Assembly (NCBI GenBank): GCA_964429355.1
Contig: CAYSCH010000120.1
Coordinates: forward strand, 1 to 23,127
DNA: 23,127 nucleotides
From: JAAYAY01 sp964429355
Lineage (GTDB): Bacteria; Planctomycetota; Planctomycetia; Pirellulales; Thermoguttaceae
Direction: 5' to 3'
The notes beneath the pieces were generated by a model. That model did no database searches, was not told where the DNA came from, and was given only the letters and a program-made list of their open reading frames with translations. Shown in pieces: positions 16,025 to 23,127 of this stretch; the first letter of the stretch is position 1, and each line of letters begins with the position of its first letter. The translations under genes and the position numbers were made by a program.

Positions 16025-18216
16025 CGGTGATGTCCGAATCGTCGTGCCAGGTACGTTTCTACCAATAACAAGGCCAGGAGGAAGTAGAGCAGCGTCTTGG
16101 AAAAGCCGCTCGATCGAACGGTGACGGTTGCCGGTTCATCGGCCACGTGCTGCCAGCCCGTGTGGAGTTGCAGCTTGGCATCCGCAAACACCCCTTGTCG
16201 CAGCTCCGGTTCGGTGATCTTGGCAAGATTTCCCTCGGCCGGGTCGACATTCACCGCAAAACTCTGCCTGGCATCGGGCGCGCCGACCGGGGTCGCCACG
16301 TAGATGCCGGCAAGATTCGTCGACGGAAACGTCCAGTTGCCGGCCCCTTCGTCGAGGAGAAGGGGGATCGTTTCGCTGCGATTGTCTGGCGTCTGAATCA
16401 TCACCGACGTGCTCCCGCCGATGCGCGGTAGGGTCGCGCCCATGCTCTCGCCCACCAGCAGGTTGCGGCGTCCCTGCTGATCGGCCACGGCAAAAGCCAC
16501 CAGTTCCTGCACAATCGGCACATAGCTGGGCAGAACCGGCATGGGAGTCCACGAAACGTCCGCCGAGGTTCCTACCAGGATCACCCGCCCTCGATGGACG
16601 GGGCGTTCGACCACCAGGGGCGCCGCGTTGTCAAGCGACAGAACGGTGCGCGACGATGAATTGTCCGGAACATCGAGCGGGAAATACGTCTCGACCGGCG
16701 TCGCGAGCAGGCCCGCTCGTTCCTGCCCTCGAAACACTTCCACGATGGGGTGGCGATACTCCAACGGATTGATCTGCCAGCGCCCCGTGCTCGGCTCGGC
16801 CCCGAGCCGGGCCGGCAGCAGGTCGACCCCCTCGGGGGTCTCGCCGCCGAGCACCTGGTTGTAGCGCTCGGCCATGACGCGATCGCCGAGAAAGAACACG
16901 ATGCCGCCGCCGGACTCCAGATAGGCGTCGAGCAAACGGGCTTCGCTGTTGGTGAATTGGGCTACGTTCACCAGAAACAGACAATCGTACTGGTGCAAAT
17001 CGAGCTCCACCAACGCGCTTTCCCCCGCCACCTCCGGCGCGATCATCGCAGCGGGGCTTTGCGAGGCCTCGGGCGAGAGGGCGTAAACGAGGAAATCGCT
17101 AGCTGAGCCCGAGCTCCCTCCGTTCCCGCCATCGATGCACAGGACTCGCAACGCCGGCTTCACCGACACGGAAAGCCAACGGCTGTTGTCGATGTCCAGC
17201 CGGTCGCCGGGGGCCATGACCTGCAGTACGTGATCGCCCAGCGTGTCGAAGCGGTGATACAACTCCACCGCCGCGCTCCCGCCTGGGTCGAGACTGGCTT
17301 CCTCTTCGGCCGCGTTGCGCCCGTCCACCAGGAGTTGCACCGTCTGGTTCATGGCCGAGCGGGCGAAACTGCGAATCTCGGCTCGGACCGAGAGGTTGCG
17401 CCCCCGAATGGTGAAGGGTTGATCCATCCTCAGGCCGGAAACCGCCACATTGTCGGCCTCGTCCTCACCAAGATCGATCAGATGGATGTCTGCAATCTCC
17501 GAGAGCTTCTGGAAGCGTTTTCGGATTGTCGCCGTTTGACTTCGGCCGAGGAGCTCGGGATCCCAGGCGGTGCGGCCCAGATCCGTCAGGATGTAGATCT
17601 CCTGACTCGTCAGCTTGGGATAGCGCCGCCGGGTTTCTTCCACAAGCCTTTCCACATGGGCAGCCGCACCGGAAAGGTCGGCCCGCGTGTGCGGCTGGCG
17701 GAGCGAGTCGAGTTCGGCGAGGAACTCGCGCGGGGCGAAACTGGGTTCGCTGACCAAAGCCCGCGCCGGGTCGGACATGAGCACCAGCGAGAATCCGTCG
17801 CCCTGGTGGCTTTCGTCGACAACCCGGGCCACGAGTTCCTTGGCGGCCTCGAACCGGCTTGTCTCGCCGGGCCGATAGCCCATCGAATACGAACCGTCGA
17901 GGAGAAACACACGATGGCTCCTCACACCCGGCATGAACGGCACGGCGCCCATTTCCAGGTAGGGTTCTGCCGCTGCCAGCACCACCACCACAATGATGGC
18001 CGTGCGGACCAGGAGCAGAACCCACTGTTCGAGGCGGGTCCGGCGTCGGGCGGCTTTCATCGCCGCCAGGAGGTAGCGCATGGCCGCCCAAGGCACTTCC
18101 TGGTAGCGGCGCCGGCTCCAGAGATGGATCAGCAGCGGCGCAGCGGCAGCCGCCAGCCAGCCGAGCATCGACGGGCTGATCAGGTCAAAGCCGAAAAGTG
18201 CCGTTGTGGGCGACAT
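16021..18216 (-). CDS. BatA-like VWA membrane protein (BatA N-terminal domain plus VWA)
   Basis: The product has 731 residues. Residues 10-85 match the BatA (aerotolerance regulator N-terminal) domain: a first membrane helix at about 16-33, the HLWSRRRYQEVPWAAMRYL turn, then a helix at about 65-83. The VWA domain follows with an intact MIDAS: Asp107-Gly-Ser109-Tyr-Ser111, Thr177 (HTRAD) and Asp212 (YILTDLG). After it come beta domains, a GATase-like region (LFLVNVAQFTNSEARLLDAY near 410), and a C-terminal transmembrane helix (about 709-725). It lies 9 bp after the DUF58 gene and overlaps the next VWA gene by 4 bp. A GAGG sequence precedes the ATG. Bat proteins were named for Bacteroides aerotolerance, but the biochemical role of the planctomycete forms is not established. 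Confidence 0.9.
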   Translation of the reverse strand: MSPTTALFGFDLISPSMLGWLAAAAAPLLIHLWSRRRYQEVPWAAMRYLLAAMKAARRRTRLEQWVLLLVRTAIIVVVVLAAAEPYLEMGAVPFMPGVRSHRVFLLDGSYSMGYRPGETSRFEAAKELVARVVDESHQGDGFSLVLMSDPARALVSEPSFAPREFLAELDSLRQPHTRADLSGAAAHVERLVEETRRRYPKLTSQEIYILTDLGRTAWDPELLGRSQTATIRKRFQKLSEIADIHLIDLGEDEADNVAVSGLRMDQPFTIRGRNLSVRAEIRSFARSAMNQTVQLLVDGRNAAEEEASLDPGGSAAVELYHRFDTLGDHVLQVMAPGDRLDIDNSRWLSVSVKPALRVLCIDGGNGGSSGSASDFLVYALSPEASQSPAAMIAPEVAGESALVELDLHQYDCLFLVNVAQFTNSEARLLDAYLESGGGIVFFLGDRVMAERYNQVLGGETPEGVDLLPARLGAEPSTGRWQINPLEYRHPIVEVFRGQERAGLLATPVETYFPLDVPDNSSSRTVLSLDNAAPLVVERPVHRGRVILVGTSADVSWTPMPVLPSYVPIVQELVAFAVADQQGRRNLLVGESMGATLPRIGGSTSVMIQTPDNRSETIPLLLDEGAGNWTFPSTNLAGIYVATPVGAPDARQSFAVNVDPAEGNLAKITEPELRQGVFADAKLQLHTGWQHVADEPATVTVRSSGFSKTLLYFLLALLLVETYLARRFGHHR

Positions 18217-18225
18217 CCCTTTTCC

Positions 18226-19122
18226 TCACGCTCGCAGCTTTCCGCTCCGCGACGCCAGGTAGGTCGACAGGGCGACGTCGAAACTCTGATCGGTCCGCAT
18301 CTGGACATAGTCGATTCGATGCATCCGGCAGCCGTGCCGCAGTTGCCGGATGTACGCCTGGAACTCCTTCAGATACGCCTTGCGCAGCGCCGGCGGGTCG
18401 GCGAGCACTTTGGGCAGCTCTTCCAGCCCCTGGAACATGGTCACCCGGCGGAAAGGAAACTCCAGCTCCGCCGGATCGAGCACGTGAAACAGCACCACGT
18501 CGTGACGCTTGTGGCGAAGGTGTTTCAGTCCCGCAAGCATCGAAGGCACATCGTCGAACAGGTCGCTCAGGACGATCACGATTCCCCGTTTCCGAAACCG
18601 CTCCGCCAGGTTGTGGAAGATCGGCCCGGTTTCGGTCTTCCGCTCCCCGGCCGCCTCTTCCAGCAGGTGGAGAACCTGCTTGAGTTGGGAAGGATTGCTG
18701 CTGGGACGGGCCAGGGCGCGAATCTCGCGGTCGAAGGTCGTCAGGCCAATACTGTCTTGCTGATGCAGAACCAGGTAGCTGAGCGCGGCTGCCACACACT
18801 TGGCGTATTCCAGTTTCGACAACGGGGCATCGGCACTCTGGTACGCCATGCTTTCGCTCGTGTCCAGGAGCAGATTGCAGACCAGATTCGTCTCTTCCTC
18901 GTACTGCTTGAGATAGAACTTGTCGGTGCGGCCAAAGACCTTCCAGTCGACGTACCGCAGATCGTCTCCAGGCGCGTATTCGCGATGCTCGGCAAATTCG
19001 ATCGAGAATCCGTGGAACGGGCTGCGGTGGACCCCCGACACGTAGCCCTCGACAATCAGTCGGGCGCGCAGCGCCAATCCGTGTATTCGCGCCACGATTT
19101 CCGGATTCAGGTAGGATTCCAT
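18226..19122 (-). CDS. DUF58 protein with VWA-like MIDAS
   Basis: The product has 298 residues, a normal size for the soluble DUF58 proteins that accompany MoxR. The family signature REYAPGDDLRYVDW is at residues 47-60, followed by a strand and the MIDAS-like Asp87-Thr-Ser89-Glu-Ser91 (LLLDTSESM) and a later IVIVLSDLFDD strand. No transmembrane helix is evident. It sits 88 bp downstream of the MoxR gene and 9 bp upstream of the BatA-like gene, the standard MoxR-DUF58-BatA order. No clear Shine-Dalgarno precedes the ATG. DUF58 proteins are thought to act with MoxR as a metal-binding adaptor; the exact function is unknown. Confidence 0.92.
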   Translation of the reverse strand: MESYLNPEIVARIHGLALRARLIVEGYVSGVHRSPFHGFSIEFAEHREYAPGDDLRYVDWKVFGRTDKFYLKQYEEETNLVCNLLLDTSESMAYQSADAPLSKLEYAKCVAAALSYLVLHQQDSIGLTTFDREIRALARPSSNPSQLKQVLHLLEEAAGERKTETGPIFHNLAERFRKRGIVIVLSDLFDDVPSMLAGLKHLRHKRHDVVLFHVLDPAELEFPFRRVTMFQGLEELPKVLADPPALRKAYLKEFQAYIRQLRHGCRMHRIDYVQMRTDQSFDVALSTYLASRSGKLRA

Positions 19123-19210
19123 GATGCGAGGGCGTTGTTGGATCGGGGAGCAGAATCAGCGTTCGTGTCTATCCATGCCGTTACGCGGGCCGTTCCTCAT
19201 GCGTCGGCCC

Positions 19211-20248
19211 TCACTTCAGAACTTCCGGCACGCCTTCCGCACGCGACCTGTCGACGGTTCGGTTGACGTGTTCGATCAGCCGGCGAACGATCTCGTCCGG
19301 CTTGATCCCCTCCGCCTCGGCGTTGAAGTTCGTCAGGATCCGATGCCGCAACACCGGATAGGCCACGGCCTGAATGTCCTCCTCCGCAACGAAGTACCGG
19401 CCCTGGATCACGGCCCGCGCCTTGCCGCCGAGTACCAGGTACTGACTCGCCCGCGGACCGGCCCCCCAACTCACATAGTCGCGAATGAACGCAGGGGCGT
19501 CGGGCTGGTTGGGACGGGTGCAGCGGGCAAGGGCCAGGGCGTAACGAGCAATGCTGTCCGCCACAGGAACTCGCCTGACGATATGCTGGAGCTCGAGTAT
19601 CTCCTCGGCTTTCAGCGTGGGCGCCACGCTGGTCGTCGTGTCGGTAGTTGTTCGCTTGATGATCTGCAGTTCTTCCTCCTCGCCCGGGTAATCGACGAAG
19701 GTGTTGAACATGAACCGGTCGAGCTGGGCTTCCGGCAAGGGAGAGGTCCCTTCCTGCTCGATCGGGTTCTGCGTGGCGAGAACGAAGAACGGTTCGCTCA
19801 GGGTGTGCCGTTTCCCGCCAACCGTGAGTTGGTGCTCCTGCATGGCTTCGAGCAAGGCGGCCTGGGTCTTGGGAGGAGTGCGGTTGATTTCGTCGGCGAG
19901 CACCACGTTGGCGAAAATCGGCCCCGGCAGGAAGCGAAGTTCACGCGTCCCCGACGCCCTGTCTTCCTGGATCACTTCTGTGCCGGTGATGTCGGAGGGC
20001 ATGAGGTCCGGTGTGAACTGGATGCGGCTGAACTGGAGCGATAGCGAGTCGGCCAGCGTGCGTATCATCAAGGTGTCGGCCAGTGCCGGCACACCCACCA
20101 GGAGACAATGGCCGCGAGCGAACATCGCGACAAGGAGTTCTTCGATTACCTGGTGTTGTCCCACGATGACACGGGCCAACTGGTCGGTAATCAATCGGCA
20201 GGCTTCGTTCAGTTTCTGCACTGCTTGAACGTCGTCGTCATGAGGCAT
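19211..20248 (-). CDS. MoxR-family AAA+ ATPase with degenerate Walker A motif
   Basis: The product has 345 residues, a usual length for MoxR. Family marks are RVIVGQHQVIEELLVAMFARGH (26-47), SRIQFTPDLMPSDITGTEV (74-92), Walker B VVLADE (115-120) with INRTPPKTQAALLEAM after it, sensor 1 ATQNPIEQEGT (158-168), the arginine-finger region LDRFM (176-180), and a sensor 2-like GAGPRASQYL. The Walker A motif reads GVPALADT (52-59) instead of the usual GVPGLAKT, so the phosphate-binding lysine is aspartate and a glycine is alanine. The codons (GCA CTG GCC GAC ACC) are clear. It starts 28 bp after the PQQ-like gene. MoxR ATPases act as chaperones for VWA proteins; whether this one hydrolyses ATP is open. 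Confidence 0.93.
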   Translation of the reverse strand: MPHDDDVQAVQKLNEACRLITDQLARVIVGQHQVIEELLVAMFARGHCLLVGVPALADTLMIRTLADSLSLQFSRIQFTPDLMPSDITGTEVIQEDRASGTRELRFLPGPIFANVVLADEINRTPPKTQAALLEAMQEHQLTVGGKRHTLSEPFFVLATQNPIEQEGTSPLPEAQLDRFMFNTFVDYPGEEEELQIIKRTTTDTTTSVAPTLKAEEILELQHIVRRVPVADSIARYALALARCTRPNQPDAPAFIRDYVSWGAGPRASQYLVLGGKARAVIQGRYFVAEEDIQAVAYPVLRHRILTNFNAEAEGIKPDEIVRRLIEHVNRTVDRSRAEGVPEVLK

Positions 20249-20276
20249 GTTTCAATTCCAGCAAGATGTATTTGAG

Positions 20277-22457
20277 CTAATAAGTGTTCAGAGCCACGTT
20301 CTCTGCGGAGTCCACGGGCCGGCTCTCGGCAGCAAAGGCGGTAATCCGGTCGCCAGAGGTGATCACGAGCTGTCCCCCGGCCACGAGAAGATGGCCCCCT
20401 GTGGCGCCGCGCGCTGCCAGATCGATCCGTCGGACGAGTTTCGCCGACTGTTTGTCGAACACGAAAATGTCGGTCCTCGTCGGCCACCATACTCCGCTCC
20501 GAGTCAGAAAACCGCGTCCGTAGCCGATCTCTTCGTGTCCCACAGGCCAATGGTTACGGACTCGCCCTGCCTCGCTGCCCACCGTGTTGATCCAAACCAA
20601 CTTCCGTCCACCGGCGATAAGGCAGTCCTCGCTCACGCCCAGCAGGTGAACCACATCTGCCAGGTCCGGCGAAGACTGCCAGAGCAACTGGCCATTGTCG
20701 GCGGCCAGGGCGAACACATGCGGCGAATCGGCTGGGGCTACATAGAGTGTACCACGATCGGCCAGGCAGGGGGCAAGGTCTCTCGCCCAATGATCCGCCG
20801 GATCGAACAGACTGCCTTTGAGGGCCCTTGGGTAGGTCGTCAACCAGCGGATCCGCCCGTTGGCGGCAGATAGAGCGGCGACCGCTCCCAGGTTCGTGTT
20901 GAGGTAGAGCGTATCCCCGTCGAGGGTCAACAGCCCGTTGCTGAGTTCGGCGAAGATGCCGCGGGCCGGGGTCTCCGCAGCACAAACAAACTGCCGCCAC
21001 CGATTCGCGCCCGTTCGTGCATCGAGGCAGGCCACATAGGCCTGCGGGCGGATATCGCTTCGCCGCATGGTCACATAGACATCGTCCCCGCGTACCAGCG
21101 GTGCCCCTTCGTACGCCCAGCCGTCTTCCGGAACCACCTTCCACAGCAACCGGCCCTCGCTCCGCAGATCGAGGCAGACAAGGTAGTTGATCGCTCGGGC
21201 GCGGCCCGGCTGCTGCGACAGGATGGTCACTCCGCTTCCCATGCGTGCATAGAGCCGATTGTCGGCAACCGTCAAGGTGTGCCGCGCCGTTCCAATCCCA
21301 TCGGAATCGAGGACGCCCCCCTCCAGCGTACCGTACGACGGATCGCGGAACACGGCCCGACCGTTCCCCCAGGCCGGCTGGCCTGTTGCCCCATCGATCG
21401 CGAGAATCTCACTGTCGTTATTGAGAAACAGGATCTTCCCGGCGAGCACGGGATGACAGCTCAGCGGCGCCGGCTCGTCTTCCGCGACCACCGGCCCTTT
21501 GGGCTCGGCAAACAGCGAAGCTGGTCCGCCAACATCCGGTCGCCGAATCACTTGCTGCCAGGCAATCTCCCCGACCGCAGCGGGTTCGACGGCCTCGCGA
21601 TGGCGCAGGGGCGAGCCTGCAAACGTGGGCCAGTCGGTTCCTTGAGCCTCCTTGGGCCAAGTCCGACTCTCCTGAATCAGTGTCTTCAGGGCCTCGGAGA
21701 GCACAACATCGCGGCCGCCAAATCGCCCCCGAGCATCGTGATGGAGCCGCTCAAACTCGACCAGTTGGGCCTCCGCTTCCTCAACGCGATCTTCAAAGAT
21801 ATCCAACATGACCAATCGGGCCCGAATCTCGGCCAGATTCAGGTCGGTGTCCGGAAAGGAGAGCCAGGTTCGCCGAGTCCCTTGCGGCGGATCGAAAGGT
21901 AGGATCCGCTGCCAATAGGCACGCGCCCGTGCATAATGCCCCGCCTGGAACGACGCTTCGCCCAACGCGGCCAGGGCGTCGTCGCCCCAACTGCTCACGA
22001 AGGCTTCTTCAACAATCCGTTCCAGCGCGCCCACATCGCGGTGCGTTTTCCAGGTCTCGAACCACTGCCCCGCCACCGGGTCCACCAGGTCGCGGTACAG
22101 CCCCAGTGCCTCGGGCGGAAAATCGACAAGCCTCAGATGGCAGATGGTCCGCGTCGGTACGTAGCGATTTTCGGAAATCGGGAGCAGCTTTTCACCCGAG
22201 TCCCCCATGACCTGTCGAATCGAGTCAACCGCCTCGCTCCATTTCTTGTCGACCAAGTAGGCGTCCACCCGATCGAGGTACGTCTGAACCGTCCGTCCTG
22301 CTTCCTCGACCTGCACTTCCGGGGAGAGGTCGTATTGGTTGCTGACACCCATCAGCCCAACTTGAGCCCAGGCGGCGGAGCACGAGATCACCACGACTCC
22401 AAGTCCACCCAGAGTCTGGTGCAGCACACGCAACCCGTTCGTTTCCCTTCTCCGCAT
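20277..22457 (-). CDS. Secreted protein with helical repeats and a PQQ-like beta-propeller
   Basis: The product has 726 residues when started at ATG 22457. That start places a signal peptide at 1-32 (LGGLGVVVISCSAAWAQ); the frame extends another 80 codons upstream to 22697, but that part has no such signal and overlaps the next gene. Residues about 50-270 are helical and TPR-like (DKKWSEAVDSIRQVM; ALGEASFQAGHYARARAYWQRIL). Residues about 273-720 form a PQQ-like beta-propeller with repeated strands and turns of the type LAIDGATGQPAW, VACLDARTGANRW, ALSAANGRIRW and ALAADNGQLLW. Such proteins usually act as periplasmic assembly or scaffold factors; PQQ binding itself is not shown. It is the first gene of the MoxR cluster here, which suggests a periplasmic partner. 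Confidence 0.88.
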   Translation of the reverse strand: MRRRETNGLRVLHQTLGGLGVVVISCSAAWAQVGLMGVSNQYDLSPEVQVEEAGRTVQTYLDRVDAYLVDKKWSEAVDSIRQVMGDSGEKLLPISENRYVPTRTICHLRLVDFPPEALGLYRDLVDPVAGQWFETWKTHRDVGALERIVEEAFVSSWGDDALAALGEASFQAGHYARARAYWQRILPFDPPQGTRRTWLSFPDTDLNLAEIRARLVMLDIFEDRVEEAEAQLVEFERLHHDARGRFGGRDVVLSEALKTLIQESRTWPKEAQGTDWPTFAGSPLRHREAVEPAAVGEIAWQQVIRRPDVGGPASLFAEPKGPVVAEDEPAPLSCHPVLAGKILFLNNDSEILAIDGATGQPAWGNGRAVFRDPSYGTLEGGVLDSDGIGTARHTLTVADNRLYARMGSGVTILSQQPGRARAINYLVCLDLRSEGRLLWKVVPEDGWAYEGAPLVRGDDVYVTMRRSDIRPQAYVACLDARTGANRWRQFVCAAETPARGIFAELSNGLLTLDGDTLYLNTNLGAVAALSAANGRIRWLTTYPRALKGSLFDPADHWARDLAPCLADRGTLYVAPADSPHVFALAADNGQLLWQSSPDLADVVHLLGVSEDCLIAGGRKLVWINTVGSEAGRVRNHWPVGHEEIGYGRGFLTRSGVWWPTRTDIFVFDKQSAKLVRRIDLAARGATGGHLLVAGGQLVITSGDRITAFAAESRPVDSAENVALNTY

Positions 22458-22561
22458 GGTGTTCCGCCAGAATCTGTCAGAGCCTAACCACCGAAAATCC
22501 CTGCCTCCCGATCGCATCCGAGCTTCCGGCCCACACGGCGGTCGATAGCTGACACCGCAAG

Positions 22562-22590
22562 TATATAGCAGATCGGAGGTTGTGAAAACA
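22562..22590 (-). promoter_or_regulatory. Candidate sigma-70-type promoter for the PQQ-like/MoxR cluster
   Basis: The minus strand has TGCTATATA, an extended -10-like element with TATATA at 22562-22567, and TGTTTT at 22585-22590, 17 bp upstream, as a weak -35. It falls in the 167-bp spacer and would give a leader of roughly 95-100 bases before ATG 22457. The region is AT-rich against a GC-rich background. The assignment is by consensus only. Confidence 0.35.
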
Positions 22591-22624
22591 GGTGGCCCCG
22601 CCAGGCAGATCCTTCCACGATGGG

Positions 22625-23127
22625 TCAGCTTCGCACGGCCTGGCAGAAGGTCGCGATGTTCTCCGTCGAGACCTGTGGGGGCATTCCTCCGCCGCAACTG
22701 AACAGGATCCGCCGACGGTCCTGGATGGAGTCTACCATGGCGCGGGTTTCGCGGCGCACATCGTCCGGAGTTCCGGCCGCCAGGACGTCGCGAGGGGGCA
22801 GATTTCCCAGGAGGACCACATCGTCCCCCGTTAACTGGCGCATCTGACTGAGGCTGTGCTCGAAGGCGAAGTTAAACAGGTTGAAGCCCGTCTCCCGAAA
22901 GCACTTGGCGGTGACCAGACCTCGCGCATCGTTGTGCAGGGCCTTCACGCGAACGTCCAAGGCGGCCGAGATGCGCTGAAGGGAAGGCAACGCGAACCGG
23001 CGAAAATCGTTTTCGCCGAGAAAACCGATCAGGTCGTCGAGGACCAGGATCCCGTCGATCGAATCGAAGCATTCCCGCTGGTAACTCAGCCAATCGATCA
23101 CGTAGTCGGTCACCAGGTCGATCAGCC
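22625..23127 (-). CDS. Uroporphyrinogen-decarboxylase-fold protein, C-terminal part (N-terminus outside window)
   Basis: The frame is open from the right edge to TGA at 22625-22627, about 167 residues, and reads LIDLVTDYVIDWLSYQREC before the GTG at 23113, so the gene starts beyond the window. The features fit the URO-D fold: DGILVLDDLIGFLG, a FRRFALPSLQRI helix, the VKALHND strand where many members have a metal- or cofactor-site histidine, DDVVLLGNLPPRDVLAAGTPDDV, and RRILFSCGGGMPPQVSTENI. This fold includes haem-pathway HemE and methyltransferases of the MtaA/CmuA group; the fragment cannot separate them, but the 'GGGMPPQVSTENI' end is typical of the uncharacterised URO-D-like group. It is followed by a 167-bp spacer, so it is probably transcribed apart from the MoxR cluster. 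Confidence 0.85.
   Translation of the reverse strand, partial: LIDLVTDYVIDWLSYQRECFDSIDGILVLDDLIGFLGENDFRRFALPSLQRISAALDVRVKALHNDARGLVTAKCFRETGFNLFNFAFEHSLSQMRQLTGDDVVLLGNLPPRDVLAAGTPDDVRRETRAMVDSIQDRRRILFSCGGGMPPQVSTENIATFCQAVRS

Noticed and set aside
17230..19266. A 678-codon open frame on the plus strand
   Set aside because: It lies antisense to the well-supported BatA-like and DUF58 genes, has no recognisable domain and is rich in Arg, His and Gln in the way expected of antisense frames in GC-rich coding DNA.
22458..22697. N-terminal extension of the PQQ-like protein
   Set aside because: It would overlap the URO-D-like gene, has no signal peptide and is Arg/Gly-rich; ATG 22457 gives a clean signal peptide.

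Overview
This window comes from a GC-rich bacterial genome and reads as a planctomycete, most likely of the Pirellulales type. The signs are a giant surface protein that starts with an 'LEPR-XLL'-like N-terminus (LEERRLLS), a secreted NPCBM-domain protein, a PQQ-like propeller protein, and a MoxR/DUF58/BatA/VWA membrane cluster next to a squalene-cyclase-like toroid protein. Taxonomy is inferred from gene content only. Every gene I can support is on the minus strand, so the window is described here in transcription order, from high to low coordinates.

Right edge (22625-23127): the C-terminal part of a uroporphyrinogen-decarboxylase-fold protein. Its N-terminus lies outside the window. A 167-bp spacer with a plausible promoter follows.

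Core cluster (22457 down to 6371), one collinear set with small gaps or 4-bp ATGA overlaps: a secreted helical plus PQQ-like beta-propeller protein; a MoxR-type AAA+ ATPase; a DUF58 protein; a BatA-like VWA membrane protein; a second VWA membrane protein with a class I glutamine-amidotransferase-like region; a very large membrane plus coiled-coil protein cut in two by a 10-N assembly gap; a small secreted protein with a Cys-x2-Cys-x3-Cys cluster; a secreted alpha/alpha-toroid protein; and a secreted NPCBM protein. The likely logic is MoxR plus VWA: a AAA+ ATPase remodels or loads MIDAS-bearing partners, here tied to membrane and periplasmic proteins. The MoxR protein has lost the Walker A lysine (GVPALADT in place of the usual GVPGLAKT), while all three VWA/DUF58 MIDAS motifs are intact.

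Intergenic region (5647-6370): 724 bp with no convincing gene. It holds a tandem pair of about 73-bp imperfect repeats.

Left part (1-5646): the first 1882 codons of a giant extracellular protein that runs off the window. In order it has an LEPR-XLL-like N-terminus, an alpha/beta-hydrolase domain with a GHSRG nucleophile elbow, about nine PKD-type beta-sandwich domains, four Ig-like repeats of about 89 residues, and the start of a cadherin/tandem-95-like domain. No RNA genes, CRISPR arrays, insertion sequences or phage genes were recognised.
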